DNA from: Leptobacterium_A meishanense
Lineage (GTDB): Bacteria > Bacteroidota > Bacteroidia > Flavobacteriales > Flavobacteriaceae
Assembly (NCBI RefSeq): GCF_037645805.1
Contig: NZ_JBBEXE010000003.1
Location: 161,760-225,759, forward strand
Direction of reading: 5' to 3'
Length of the DNA: 64,000 nucleotides
Below the pieces are notes generated by a model. The model searched no databases and was not told the DNA's origin. It saw only the letters and a program-made list of their open reading frames with translations. Below are positions 1-8,901 of the stretch, in pieces. The position numbers and the translations under genes were made by a program. The stretch's first letter is position 1; each line of letters opens with the position of its first letter.

Positions 1-312
1 TTTGAAGGCTATAATGGTACAGAATGGGTGTCGTTAACTAGTCAGGGAAGTGCTGCTTTCTCTGTAATAAAGGGGCCATCTAGGTTGGATCTCACTATTG
101 AAAGTTCTGGGGATATTAATATAAGATCTAGTACAGACTGGACGGCAACCATTGAAAACCCACTTATTGCTACAATAGATAAAACATCAGGTAGTGCTGG
201 ACTTACGACAGTTACCGTTAACTCTAAACAGACTTTTGGAAGTGCTAGGATTTTTTTTAGATCTACAGATGGAGAAGATTCAATTCAAGTACTCGTAAAT
301 GTTTTCTACTAA
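1..312 (+). CDS. C-terminal end of a BACON-like surface/secreted protein (5' truncated)
   Basis: The reading frame is open from base 1, so the gene starts before the window; a GTG at 28 is an internal codon. The visible 103 residues begin with a short 'YNGTEWVS' stretch, common in flavobacterial surface proteins. A beta-rich segment follows with the spacing of BACON-type domains: 'STDWTATIENP', then 'IDKTSGSAGLTTVTVNS', then alternating hydrophobic residues to the end. BACON domains are found in secreted Bacteroidetes proteins. The function of the whole protein cannot be deduced from this end. The last gene of the window has a similar 'YNGQQW' motif but is a separate protein. Confidence 0.6.
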   Translation, partial: FEGYNGTEWVSLTSQGSAAFSVIKGPSRLDLTIESSGDINIRSSTDWTATIENPLIATIDKTSGSAGLTTVTVNSKQTFGSARIFFRSTDGEDSIQVLVNVFY

Positions 313-627
313 ACCAAATTTAAATAACTTTTAGCTAAAAACGTTTACCATAAAGAATCAATATAATTGCATTAAACGGTTATTTTTTTTAGCTATTTTA
401 ATTAGCTTTTATGACTAATTTCCAAAAGATTACTTGCCAAGACATTGCTCTCTATGATATTGATGTTTTCGGAGTACTTCTCAATGAGAAAATCTTATAT
501 AATTAAGCACATTCTTATTTTCATTATTTAAACCTTCCCGATGCCCAAAAATTTGTTGTAACTGGGGCATTCGGGTTCTATTTTTAATAAAACCGCCTAG
601 CACCTTTTTATTATACCATTCTTTTTA
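313..627. other. Intergenic region upstream of hppA
   Basis: About 315 AT-rich bases. A 31-codon frame at 411-506 has no recognisable features and I do not call it. The only clear signal is a hairpin near 537-585, listed separately. Confidence 0.5.
537..585 (+). terminator. Probable intrinsic terminator
   Basis: CCCGATGCCC (537-546) pairs with GGGGCATTCGGG (564-575), with a one-base bulge, and is followed by a T-rich run. It lies 225 nt beyond the surface-protein stop codon and before the hppA promoter. Confidence 0.55.
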
Positions 628-635
628 TACTTTTG
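628..635 (+). promoter_or_regulatory. hppA -7 promoter element (TAnnTTTG)
   Basis: TACTTTTG matches the Bacteroidetes -7 consensus TAnnTTTG. The expected transcription start near 641 lies beyond the in-frame TTG at 633, so translation should begin at ATG 663. Confidence 0.6.
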
Positions 636-662
636 CACGGCAAATTTATAGACTATATACGA

Positions 663-3071
663 ATGGAATCAAATATTATTTTCGCACCGATCGCATTGGC
701 AATTGTAGGATTGTTGTTTATGTTCATTAAAATGACGTGGGTTAAAAGACAAGCCCCAGGAAGTGAGAAGATGCAAGGGATTTCTAAAGCAATAAAAGAA
801 GGGGCCTTGGCCTTTTTGGGAGCAGAATACCGGCTACTTTTGGTATTTGTACTGATAGCTTCTGCCGCCTTATTCGGAATTTCCTATTATGTAGACACAA
901 CTAGTTGGATGATTGTTCCGGCGTTTATTATAGGAGCTGTGTTTTCCGCACTTGCCGGAAACATAGGTATGCGCATTGCCACAGAGGCGAATACACGTAC
1001 TGCTGAAGCAGCAAAGACAAGTTTGCCACAAGCCTTAAAAGTGTCATTTGGTGGAGGTACAGTAATGGGGTTAGGCGTTGCAGGATTGGCTGTATTAGGG
1101 CTCAGTTTGTTATTTTGGTTATTCCTGAGCCAGTTTATGGGGCAAGAGGGAAGTTTTTATACGAATATGACCATCGTTCTAGAGACCTTGGCAGGATTCT
1201 CATTAGGAGCAGAATCAATTGCGTTATTTGCACGTGTAGGTGGTGGAATTTATACCAAAGCAGCTGATGTAGGTGCTGACCTCGTGGGGAAAGTAGAAGC
1301 AGGAATTCCTGAAGATGATCCTAGAAACCCGGCAACGATAGCAGATAATGTGGGAGATAATGTAGGAGATGTGGCTGGTATGGGTGCTGATTTGTTTGGC
1401 TCGTATGTAGCAACCGTATTGGCAGCTATGGTGCTTGGAAACTATGTGATAAAAGACATGTCAGCGGTCAATCAATTTACAGATGCATTCAATAATATGG
1501 GCCCCATATTGCTACCTTTGGTAATAGCCGGTGTAGGTATATTGGCTTCTATTTTGGGGACATTTTTAGTTAGAATTTCAAGCAATGAAGCAAAAGAGGC
1601 TCAAGTTCAAAAAGCGTTAGATACTGGAAACTGGACAGCAATCATACTAACTCTTATAGCAAGCTGGTTCTTAATACGATGGATGTTACCAGAAACCATG
1701 CAGATGAACTTTTTTGGTGAAGGTTTAAAAGAAATCCCATCACGCCACGTGTTTTATGCATCCATGATAGGATTGGCGGTAGGTGCTCTGATTTCTGCGG
1801 TAACAGCCTATTATACAAGCTTAGGTAAAAAACCGGTATTGAATATTGTACAAAACAGCTCTACCGGAGCAGCTACAAATATTATTGCCGGATTGGCAGT
1901 AGGTATGAAATCTACCTTCTTCTCTGTTATTTTATTTGCGGCAGCAATATTCGGCTCATATGCTTTAGCAGGGTTTTATGGAGTAGCACTGGCAGCATCT
2001 GCGATGATGGCTACTACGGCGATGCAATTGGCCATTGATGCTTTTGGGCCGATTGCCGACAATGCAGGAGGCGTAGCAGAAATGAGTGAATTAGAACCGC
2101 ATGTTCGTGAGCGTACCGATATCCTAGATTCTGTAGGGAACACCACAGCTGCAGTAGGAAAAGGGTTTGCTATTGCATCGGCAGCGTTGACTGCCTTAGC
2201 TTTATTTGCCGCATATGTGACATTTACAGGAATTGATGGGATCAATATTTTTAAAGCAGATGTATTGGCCATGTTATTTGTTGGAGGGATGATCCCGGTA
2301 GTGTTCTCCGCTTTAGCGATGCAATCTGTAGGTAAAGCAGCTATGGAAATGGTACAAGAGGTAAGAAGGCAATTCCGTGAAATCCCTGGAATTATGGAAG
2401 GAAAAGGTACACCGGAGTATGCTAAATGTGTAGATATATCAACTAAGGCTGCATTAAAAGAGATGCTAGTTCCTGGTTTAATCACTATTATAACACCTAT
2501 TGTTATTGGGTTGGTATTTGGTGCCGAGCCTTTAGGGGGCTATATGGCAGGTGTGTGTGTTTCAGGCGTTATGTGGGCTATTTTTCAGAACAATGCCGGT
2601 GGTGCATGGGACAATGCTAAAAAATCTTTTGAAGCAGGTGTGATGATCAATGGTGAGATGACCTATAAAGGTTCAGAGGCACACAAAGCAGCTGTAACGG
2701 GAGATACCGTAGGAGATCCATTCAAAGATACTTCAGGTCCATCAATGAACATTCTTATCAAGCTTACCTGTTTAGTAGGATTAGTGATTGCTCCAATTTT
2801 AGGAGGGCATGGTGCTGAGACATCAGGAAATGAAATAAAGAAAGAAGTGGAAGTAAAAATGATTAAATCAGGAGATGATGAAGGCGTGGAAGCAGTTATT
2901 ACAATTACCTCAGACGAGAATGGGGAAATGATTGTAGAAGAAAAGGTACTGAAAGGAACAGAAGAAGAAATAAAAGAACAACTTAAAGAGTTTGAAGTAG
3001 AAATAAATACGACTAGCGAGAAAGGCTCAAAGAAAGTTATCAAAGAAGTTCGTATAGAAAAAAAGCAATAG
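663..3071 (+). CDS. hppA: Membrane-bound ion-translocating pyrophosphatase (K+-dependent subclass)
   Basis: Hydrolyses pyrophosphate and couples it to H+ or Na+ export across the inner membrane. The PPi-binding signature DVGADLVGKVE lies near residue 202 and DNVGDNVGD near residue 228, amid many transmembrane helices. GNTTAAVGKG near residue 492 has alanine where K+-independent enzymes carry lysine, so the K+-dependent subclass is likely. The pumped ion cannot be decided by eye. The protein is 802 residues, longer than usual, because a soluble acidic/lysine-rich tail of about 75 residues follows the last helix. I chose ATG 663 because the TTG at 633 lies inside the promoter. A hairpin terminator follows. 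Confidence 0.95.
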   Translation: MESNIIFAPIALAIVGLLFMFIKMTWVKRQAPGSEKMQGISKAIKEGALAFLGAEYRLLLVFVLIASAALFGISYYVDTTSWMIVPAFIIGAVFSALAGNIGMRIATEANTRTAEAAKTSLPQALKVSFGGGTVMGLGVAGLAVLGLSLLFWLFLSQFMGQEGSFYTNMTIVLETLAGFSLGAESIALFARVGGGIYTKAADVGADLVGKVEAGIPEDDPRNPATIADNVGDNVGDVAGMGADLFGSYVATVLAAMVLGNYVIKDMSAVNQFTDAFNNMGPILLPLVIAGVGILASILGTFLVRISSNEAKEAQVQKALDTGNWTAIILTLIASWFLIRWMLPETMQMNFFGEGLKEIPSRHVFYASMIGLAVGALISAVTAYYTSLGKKPVLNIVQNSSTGAATNIIAGLAVGMKSTFFSVILFAAAIFGSYALAGFYGVALAASAMMATTAMQLAIDAFGPIADNAGGVAEMSELEPHVRERTDILDSVGNTTAAVGKGFAIASAALTALALFAAYVTFTGIDGINIFKADVLAMLFVGGMIPVVFSALAMQSVGKAAMEMVQEVRRQFREIPGIMEGKGTPEYAKCVDISTKAALKEMLVPGLITIITPIVIGLVFGAEPLGGYMAGVCVSGVMWAIFQNNAGGAWDNAKKSFEAGVMINGEMTYKGSEAHKAAVTGDTVGDPFKDTSGPSMNILIKLTCLVGLVIAPILGGHGAETSGNEIKKEVEVKMIKSGDDEGVEAVITITSDENGEMIVEEKVLKGTEEEIKEQLKEFEVEINTTSEKGSKKVIKEVRIEKKQ

Positions 3072-3090
3072 TAAGCATATATTATGTTGA

Positions 3091-3121
3091 AAAAATGCGG
3101 CAGTAATGACCGCATTTTTTA
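3091..3121. terminator. Bidirectional terminator between hppA and the kinase gene
   Basis: AAAAATGCGG and CCGCATTTTT form an inverted repeat around a short loop, with A- and T-runs on both sides. It can serve both convergent genes. Confidence 0.8.
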
Positions 3122-3137
3122 TTTAAAAAAGTACCCA

Positions 3138-3752
3138 TTAAAACAATCCGTGGATTTCTGCATCAATCCGGTTGATGATATCCCCGAGATCTTCCGGATT
3201 ATCAACAAAATTCAGTTTATCAACATCCAGCACAAGCAGTTTTCCCTTATCATAATTTTGCACCCAGCCCTCATAACGCTCATTCAAACGGCTCAAATAA
3301 TCAATAGAAATGGAATTTTCATATTCGCGACCGCGCCGGTGAATTTGATTGACCAGATTGGGTATAGAACTTCTTAGATAGATCAATAGATCCGGGGGAA
3401 GTACAAGCCCTTCCATTAAATCAAACAATGCTTTATAATTGCTAAAGTCTTTGTTTGTCATAAGCCCCATAGCATGCAGATTAGGTGCAAAAATATGGGC
3501 GTCTTCATAGATGGTACGGTCTTGTATGATTTTTTTGCCACTTTCCCGGATTTGCAACACCTGACGAAAACGGCTATTCAAAAAATAAATTTGAAGATTA
3601 AAACTCCAACGCTCCATTTGATTGTAAAAATCATCTAAATAAGGATTGTCTTCTACGTCTTCAAAATGGGCATCCCATCTATAATGTTTTGAGAGTAAAT
3701 GTGTAAGTGTAGTTTTTCCGGAACCAATATTTCCTGCGATAGCGACATGCAT
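3138..3752 (-). CDS. Deoxynucleoside kinase family protein
   Basis: Phosphorylates deoxynucleosides in the salvage pathway. The 204 residues open with the P-loop GNIGSGKTT (residues 7-15). A DRTIYED motif near residue 80 is the family's DRS-like catalytic segment, and an arginine-rich lid (RRGREYE) lies near residue 140. The length is normal for the dNK/dGK/dCK family. It starts one base after the stop of the upstream hypothetical gene, so the two are probably co-transcribed. The preferred nucleoside cannot be told from sequence alone. Confidence 0.9.
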   Translation of the reverse strand: MHVAIAGNIGSGKTTLTHLLSKHYRWDAHFEDVEDNPYLDDFYNQMERWSFNLQIYFLNSRFRQVLQIRESGKKIIQDRTIYEDAHIFAPNLHAMGLMTNKDFSNYKALFDLMEGLVLPPDLLIYLRSSIPNLVNQIHRRGREYENSISIDYLSRLNERYEGWVQNYDKGKLLVLDVDKLNFVDNPEDLGDIINRIDAEIHGLF

Positions 3753-3753
3753 A

Positions 3754-4584
3754 TTACTCGGGTTGATTAAGGTTTAGTATAAAGTGATAAAGTTTTTTAT
3801 TGTTGTAAATATACAAGTTATCCCCTCTTAGATAAAAATCTTTAATAGAAATATTGACAGGTAATTTTATAGGAATGGTTATATAACTGCCTTTTTTTAT
3901 GTAAAAAAGTTTATTTTTCTTCTTCAAAACAAGGTTTTCACTTGATTGATGAAGATCATCAAATCCGTTTAGTGCTATTTTTTGTAATAAACTACCATAA
4001 ATATTATATTGGTATAGTGTGTTTATGGTCAATGCCCAGCAGAAGTTATAATTGCTTTCCCATGCAATGACATCCTCTGTAATGGGTTGATTGATGCTTA
4101 ATATGTTTTTTTGCTGGTAATCAAATAACTCGGGTTGTTGTATATCGGTATTAAAGATCCATAAACTTTTGTTGATCGCAGTGGAAACATATTGTACATT
4201 TCTAAAGCTTTGGATTTCAGAAAACCGTATTTGAACAGTCTCGTTTAATGTATTGTCTAATTTAATTACGGTATTAAAGTCACTATAAAAAACAGTTATA
4301 TCTAATGGGTTTAATATATCTACACTTGATATGGCACCTAATTGGAGGTTATTGTAAACAAACACTTTACTTGCTGTTTTTTTATGGAAAATATTATCTT
4401 TTATATAGTATATATTATTAAAATCATCAACCCCTATAAAAATATCAGCGGTAATCGGAAGACTATCTTTAATGGATAATGAAATACTTTCCTGAGAGAA
4501 AAGAAGTCCTGTTGTTAAAAAAAAGATAATAGAAGTAACTATATTCATAACTATCTCACAAAATACAAAAAATGTAAAGGACAC
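3754..4584 (-). CDS. Conserved hypothetical exported protein, propeller-like
   Basis: Of unknown function. The N-terminus has a hydrophobic signal-like stretch ending near 'LLFSQES', so export is likely. The remainder is beta-rich, with recurrent short units such as 'DDFNNIYYIKDN' and 'RGDNLYIYNNKKLYHF' that resemble propeller blades, but I recognise no catalytic motif. Translation may begin at an internal ATG at 4548, giving a cleaner signal peptide. It sits between a Gre-factor gene (27-nt gap) and the kinase gene (1-nt gap), which suggests one leftward operon. Confidence 0.7.
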   Translation of the reverse strand: MSFTFFVFCEIVMNIVTSIIFFLTTGLLFSQESISLSIKDSLPITADIFIGVDDFNNIYYIKDNIFHKKTASKVFVYNNLQLGAISSVDILNPLDITVFYSDFNTVIKLDNTLNETVQIRFSEIQSFRNVQYVSTAINKSLWIFNTDIQQPELFDYQQKNILSINQPITEDVIAWESNYNFCWALTINTLYQYNIYGSLLQKIALNGFDDLHQSSENLVLKKKNKLFYIKKGSYITIPIKLPVNISIKDFYLRGDNLYIYNNKKLYHFILNLNQPE

Positions 4585-4611
4585 ATTAATAAAAACTTCT
4601 TTGTGTTGTTT

Positions 4612-5058
4612 TTATAGGATAGTTTTTATGGTATAAGAATAATCCCCAAATTTAAAAACATCGCCAATATGTTTCCCTTTTAAAGATTTATAAATAGGAG
4701 CATTCTCTGAAATTCCGACAAATTTTTTATTATCAAAATCAAATACAGGCATTACAGTACCAATAACAAAATTGAGGTTTTCCGTACATACAACTGCTCC
4801 AAAAGTAACCTCATTAAGTGGAGTAACAGGGAATTTCTCAATCAATCGCATTTCTTCATGTGCCCGTTCAATGCGCAATTGTAAATTAATGGAAGCAGTT
4901 GTCCATTCATCCTGATGCGAAAAATCTTCCGGATCTCTGGTATCCTCTTCATCAAGATCAGCTCCATGCTTATAGCTATCCCGAATATTTTCAAGTTCAT
5001 CAATATGCTTTTGGTGTATTACAACCATTGTTTTCTTTAAAGCTTCTTTATCAATCAT
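4612..5058 (-). CDS. GreA/GreB-family transcription elongation factor
   Basis: Gre factors bind the RNA polymerase secondary channel and help backtracked complexes resume. The 148 residues carry an N-terminal helical region rich in acidic residues (DLDEEDTRDPEDF). The C-terminal FKBP-like domain has the typical 'SENAPIYKSLKGKHIGDVF' segment, matching the SPIGKALLGK..GD pattern of GreA. It is a divergent Bacteroidetes-type member, so it could instead be a Gre-like regulator. It is probably the first gene of the leftward group ending with the deoxynucleoside kinase. Confidence 0.8.
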   Translation of the reverse strand: MIDKEALKKTMVVIHQKHIDELENIRDSYKHGADLDEEDTRDPEDFSHQDEWTTASINLQLRIERAHEEMRLIEKFPVTPLNEVTFGAVVCTENLNFVIGTVMPVFDFDNKKFVGISENAPIYKSLKGKHIGDVFKFGDYSYTIKTIL

Positions 5059-5169
5059 AATTCTAATTTTAGTGATTAAAAATACTAAGTTTTTATGCCT
5101 TTATGTATGACAAATCTCATTCTTTTTTAAAAGACATTAAGGCAAAGATGTTATACAAAAAACATTTTT

Positions 5170-5177
5170 TACATTTG
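5170..5177 (+). promoter_or_regulatory. metK -7 promoter element
   Basis: TACATTTG matches TAnnTTTG. The predicted transcript starts near 5183 and leaves a 5' leader of about 135 nt before metK. Confidence 0.6.
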
Positions 5178-5183
5178 CACGAC

Positions 5184-5319
5184 AGACTTTTGAAAGGAAA
5201 GTTTGAAAGGTTACAGTCCCGACAGATAAAGTTGTTTATAGTATAAAAAATACTATAGCAATACAACCTTCTTTTAGGAGGCATGTCAAAAGTTTCTATA
5301 ACAATGTAAAAAATAAATT
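5184..5319 (+). ncRNA. Candidate structured 5' leader of metK
   Basis: ACTTTTGA (5186-5193) pairs perfectly with TCAAAAGT (5286-5293), closing a roughly 110-nt domain just upstream of the metK start. Inside it, TATAGTA/TACTATA (5237-5243/5251-5257) makes a hairpin that GTTGT/ACAAC (5231-5235/5263-5267) can extend. AAGGTT (5207-5212) can pair with AACCTT (5265-5270), which competes with that extension. I do not see the SAM-I core. A metabolite-sensing leader is inferred, not shown. Confidence 0.45.
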
Positions 5320-6576
5320 ATGCCATATTTGTTTACTTCCGAATCAGTTAGTGAAGGACATCCTGACAAAGTAGCAGATCAGATAAGTGATGCACTCTTA
5401 GATAACTTCTTAGCATTTGACCCTAATAGCAAAGTAGCTTGTGAAACAATGGTTACGACCGGGCAAGTAATATTAGCAGGAGAAGTAAAAAGCAATACAT
5501 ATTTGGATGTACAACAAATAGCTAGAGAGGTAGTTAATAAGATTGGGTATACCAAAGGAGCGTATCAGTTTAGTGGCGATTCGTGCGGTGTCATTTCATT
5601 GATTCATGAACAATCACAAGACATTAACCAAGGTGTAGACCGTACAAAAAGAGAAGAACAAGGAGCAGGAGACCAAGGCATGATGTTTGGCTATGCGACC
5701 AAAGAGACAGCCAATTATATGCCTTTGGCGTTAGATATTTCCCATAAAATATTACAAGAGTTAGCAGCATTGCGAAGAGAGCATAAAGAAATCCCTTATT
5801 TACGACCCGATGCAAAATCGCAGGTAACTATAGAATACAGTGATGATAATATTCCACAACGTATAGATACTATTGTAATATCAACCCAGCACGACCCTTT
5901 TGATACAGATGACAATAAGATGTTGGCCAAAATAAAAGAAGACATCATTAATATCTTAATGCCACGGGTAATAAAACAATTGCCCCAATATGTACAGGAA
6001 CTTTTTAATGATAAAATCACCTACCATATAAACCCTACAGGGAAGTTTGTAATAGGAGGCCCTCATGGGGATACCGGACTAACGGGTAGAAAAATTATTG
6101 TAGATACGTATGGCGGAAAAGGAGCTCATGGAGGAGGCGCATTTAGTGGAAAAGACCCAAGCAAAGTAGATAGAAGCGCAGCCTATGCAGCAAGGCATAT
6201 TGCTAAAAATTTGGTAGCGGCAGGGGTAACAGACGAGGTATTAGTACAAGTAAGCTATGCTATTGGGGTAGTAGCACCTACCTCTATTTTTGTAGATACG
6301 TATGGAGCAGCTAATGTAGATATGAACGATGGAGAGATTGCTAAAAAAGTAGCGGAGATATTTGACATGCGGCCCTTTGCCATAGAAGAACGATTAAAAC
6401 TTCGAAACCCTATATATCTAGAATCAGCAGCATATGGGCATATGGGTAAAGAACCTAGGATAGTAAAAAAAATATTCAATTCCCCATACAATGGAACCAT
6501 AGAAAAAGAAGTAGAACTATTTACTTGGGAGAAGTTAGATTATGTGGATAAGGTAAAGGAAATTTTTGGAGTATAA
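5320..6576 (+). CDS. metK: S-adenosylmethionine synthase
   Basis: Makes S-adenosylmethionine from methionine and ATP in the cytoplasm. The 418 residues contain all family signatures: SESVSEGHPDKVADQ at the N-terminus (His14, Asp16, Lys17), GAGDQGMMFGYA near residues 114-125, and the glycine-rich GGGAFSGKDPSKVDRS loop near residue 270. The start MPYLFTSESVSEGHPDKV agrees with the family. A foldable leader precedes the gene, and downstream genes in this window use the product (queA, rlmN, rsmH). Confidence 0.97.
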   Translation: MPYLFTSESVSEGHPDKVADQISDALLDNFLAFDPNSKVACETMVTTGQVILAGEVKSNTYLDVQQIAREVVNKIGYTKGAYQFSGDSCGVISLIHEQSQDINQGVDRTKREEQGAGDQGMMFGYATKETANYMPLALDISHKILQELAALRREHKEIPYLRPDAKSQVTIEYSDDNIPQRIDTIVISTQHDPFDTDDNKMLAKIKEDIINILMPRVIKQLPQYVQELFNDKITYHINPTGKFVIGGPHGDTGLTGRKIIVDTYGGKGAHGGGAFSGKDPSKVDRSAAYAARHIAKNLVAAGVTDEVLVQVSYAIGVVAPTSIFVDTYGAANVDMNDGEIAKKVAEIFDMRPFAIEERLKLRNPIYLESAAYGHMGKEPRIVKKIFNSPYNGTIEKEVELFTWEKLDYVDKVKEIFGV

Positions 6577-6649
6577 GAGTACTTACAACGCTTCAAAACA
6601 GTTGATAGCCGGTAGTTCATTTTGAAGACAGATTAATTTTCAGGAATTG

Positions 6650-7744
6650 ATGAATCAAATAATACGCTATATAATTATAATGGGTATTTTATTGTACGCG
6701 TTCCCATTATCCTCACAACCATCAGAGTACGACAAAGGCATTAAAAAGGCAACCCGCCTTATTGAAAAACTCGTTAAGAAAAAAAAAGTTCCCGGGCTGG
6801 CTATTGCAGTATCAAAAAATGGAGAAACTATTTGGGAAACAGGTTTTGGCTATGCAGATATTGAAAATAAAGAGCCTGTACAACCTGGAAAAACCATTTT
6901 TAGAATAGCAAGTGTATCCAAACCATTGGCAGCAACAGCATTGGCAAAAATGGTAGAAGAAAAAAAAATAACACTAGACAGTTCATTCTACAAATACGTT
7001 CCCTATTTCCCTAAAAAAAAACATGATTTTACCATCCGGCAACTAGGAAGCCATACAGCTGGAATCCGTACCTACAAAGGCAATGAATTTTTAAACAATA
7101 AACCTTTGACGATTAAAGAAGGTATCGCCATGTTTCAGGATGACCCACTTCTTTTTGAACCGGGCACCAGTTATGCATACAATAGTTATGATTGGACACT
7201 TATTTCTTTGGCTATGCAGGAGGCCTCTGGGATGCCTTTTGAAGAATATGTCGAAGAAAATGTATTAAAACCACTAGGGATGGAACATACGTTTCCGGAG
7301 GGAAACAGCCCTATACTCAACAAAGCTGTTTTTTACTCTAAGAAAGGAAAGCGGAAATTCCGATTGGCGACTCAAGTCGATAATTTTTACAAACTGGCAG
7401 GAGGAGGGTACCTATCAACGGCCACCGATATTTTAAAATTAGGGAATGCATATCTGAAAGGGGACTTTATACCAAGTACCATAACACATCAATTTCTCTC
7501 TTCTCAAGAACTAGGTGAGCAGTTAACGTATTATGGAATTGGTTGGGAAGTAAGCTATGACCATAAAAAAAGGCCTTATTATGGACATATTGGCAATGGA
7601 GTGGGGGGGTATGCTGTTTTCAGGATTTATCCTGCACAGAACATGGTAGTTTCTATACTGATAAATGTTACCAACCCACAAATAGAAAAGAAAACCGATA
7701 AAATTATTGATGCAGTGATGAAAAGAGCTATGCTCTATCAATAG
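6650..7744 (+). CDS. Exported serine hydrolase, beta-lactamase class C / PBP fold
   Basis: The 364 residues start with a signal peptide (hydrophobic core 'IIIMGILLYAFPLSS'). The domain has the S-x-x-K nucleophile motif SVSK (Ser88, Lys91), a tyrosine motif in 'YAYNSYDW', and a C-terminal HIGNGVGG box equivalent to the KTG/HTG motif. It probably acts on peptides or esters in the periplasm; beta-lactam hydrolysis should not be assumed. ATG 6650 is preferred to the adjacent TTG 6647. Its 3' end overlaps the convergent gldA end by 17 bp. Confidence 0.85.
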   Translation: MNQIIRYIIIMGILLYAFPLSSQPSEYDKGIKKATRLIEKLVKKKKVPGLAIAVSKNGETIWETGFGYADIENKEPVQPGKTIFRIASVSKPLAATALAKMVEEKKITLDSSFYKYVPYFPKKKHDFTIRQLGSHTAGIRTYKGNEFLNNKPLTIKEGIAMFQDDPLLFEPGTSYAYNSYDWTLISLAMQEASGMPFEEYVEENVLKPLGMEHTFPEGNSPILNKAVFYSKKGKRKFRLATQVDNFYKLAGGGYLSTATDILKLGNAYLKGDFIPSTITHQFLSSQELGEQLTYYGIGWEVSYDHKKRPYYGHIGNGVGGYAVFRIYPAQNMVVSILINVTNPQIEKKTDKIIDAVMKRAMLYQ

Positions 7745-8630
7745 TAAGTTCCCTGAACAGGCTTTCCAAATTTTTATTTTTTTGATTTAGTTGAAGCGTT
7801 TTTAATTGATGATCATGTGCAAAATCAAATACTGCTGGTCGCATATCTTTAGTAGTAGAAAAGGTGAGTTCATACACAAATCCCCCTGTGTTTTTTAGCT
7901 CTTTTAAATATGGAAGTTGTTGTAATAAAGGGGTTTCTACCCGATAATCAAATTCCACTTCAATTATTTGGGTTTGAGCATCGCGAAGCTCCGAAAGCTT
8001 TTTATCAGTTACAATAACCCCCTTATTAATAATAATCACTCGGTCACAGATAGCCTCCACTTCCTGCATGATATGAGTAGATAGCAAAACGGTCTTTTCT
8101 TCACCTACATTTTTGATTACGTTCCGTATTTCAGCCAATTGATTAGGGTCCAATCCCGTAGTAGGTTCATCAAGGATCAATACATCAGGTTTATGGAGCA
8201 ATGCCGTAGCCAAACCCACTCGTTGCCGGTACCCTTTTGACAATTGATGAATTTTTTTATGCGCTTCCGGTAACAATCCGGTTAATTCGATAACTTCTTC
8301 AATGCAACTTTTCGGAATGTTGTAAACATCTGCATTAAAAGCCAGATACTCTCGCACATACATATCGAGATATAGCGGATTGTGTTCTGGTAAATATCCA
8401 ATGCTTTTTTGCACTGCCTTTTTAGCCGAAATCACATCATGACCGTTTATTTTCGCACTTCCTTCATCAGCCTGAAGATATGTAGTGAGGATTTTCATTA
8501 AGGTAGATTTCCCGGCACCGTTAGGGCCTAAAAAACCAACAATTTCCCCTTTTTTAACAGAGAAAGACACTGAATCCAACGCTTTCTGCAAGCCATAATG
8601 CTTGGAAATATTTACAACCTCAATAGACAT
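7728..8630 (-). CDS. gldA: Gliding motility ABC transporter ATP-binding subunit GldA
   Basis: ATPase of the GldA-GldF-GldG transporter linked to flavobacterial gliding. Walker A GPNGAGKST lies at residues 35-43, followed by the signature 'LSKGYRQRVGLA', Walker B 'VLILDEPTTGLD', the 'STHIMQEVEAI' switch histidine, and a C-terminal domain ending 'LNQKNKNLESLFRELT' that is characteristic of GldA. I start at ATG 8630 because the in-frame ATG at 8657 adds residues outside the domain. No gldF or gldG lies next to it here. The 3' end overlaps the convergent hydrolase gene. Confidence 0.9.
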   Translation of the reverse strand: MSIEVVNISKHYGLQKALDSVSFSVKKGEIVGFLGPNGAGKSTLMKILTTYLQADEGSAKINGHDVISAKKAVQKSIGYLPEHNPLYLDMYVREYLAFNADVYNIPKSCIEEVIELTGLLPEAHKKIHQLSKGYRQRVGLATALLHKPDVLILDEPTTGLDPNQLAEIRNVIKNVGEEKTVLLSTHIMQEVEAICDRVIIINKGVIVTDKKLSELRDAQTQIIEVEFDYRVETPLLQQLPYLKELKNTGGFVYELTFSTTKDMRPAVFDFAHDHQLKTLQLNQKNKNLESLFRELTIDRA

Positions 8631-8768
8631 AGGAAATGTTTCCTCAAAAATACACAATTATATAACTGAAAAATGCATGTATTATTCTCAATTAATGAAA
8701 ACTTAAAAACAAGAATTATTGATTCTTTTTTTCTTATTTAAAAATTTGAAAAAAATTATAAAACGTAA

Positions 8769-8797
8769 TTGTTTTTTCAAATTAATAAGTATTTTAG
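8769..8797 (+). promoter_or_regulatory. Candidate promoter of the aromatic amino acid operon
   Basis: TTG at 8769-8771 and TATTTTAG at 8790-8797 are separated by 18 nt and approximate the Bacteroidetes TTG / TAnnTTTG pair. The predicted start near 8803 lies about 15 nt before the leader-peptide ATG. Confidence 0.5.
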
Positions 8798-8817
8798 CCA
8801 ACAAATAAGAGTAGATA

Positions 8818-8901
8818 ATGTTTTTAACTAACTATTTCTGGAAAGGATTTTATTTTTTCTTCTACTATTTTAGAGAAGAGATGAGGCTTTTTTTAGTATA
8901 G
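8818..8901 (+). CDS. Phe/Tyr-rich attenuation leader peptide of the pheA operon
   Basis: A 27-residue frame with ATG at 8818 and TAG at 8899. Thirteen residues are aromatic (8 Phe, 4 Tyr, 1 Trp), and residues 11-18 read FYFFFYYF, eight aromatic codons in a row (8848-8871). The frame lies between a candidate promoter and a terminator hairpin directly upstream of prephenate dehydratase. This is the design of a transcription-attenuation leader: a ribosome starved for Phe- or Tyr-tRNA would stall in the run and leave 8883-8890 free for antiterminator pairing. It was identified by reading the frame directly and has no protein function of its own. Confidence 0.85.
   Translation: MFLTNYFWKGFYFFFYYFREEMRLFLV

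Noticed and set aside
411..506. 31-codon frame upstream of hppA
   Set aside because: Short, with no signal peptide or motif and no promoter-like element in front.
633..662. TTG start for hppA at 633
   Set aside because: The TTG overlaps the TACTTTTG promoter element; ATG 663 lies just downstream of the predicted transcription start and agrees with the family N-terminus.
5184..5319. SAM-I riboswitch upstream of metK
   Set aside because: The conserved SAM-I core is not present; only a general foldable leader is supported.
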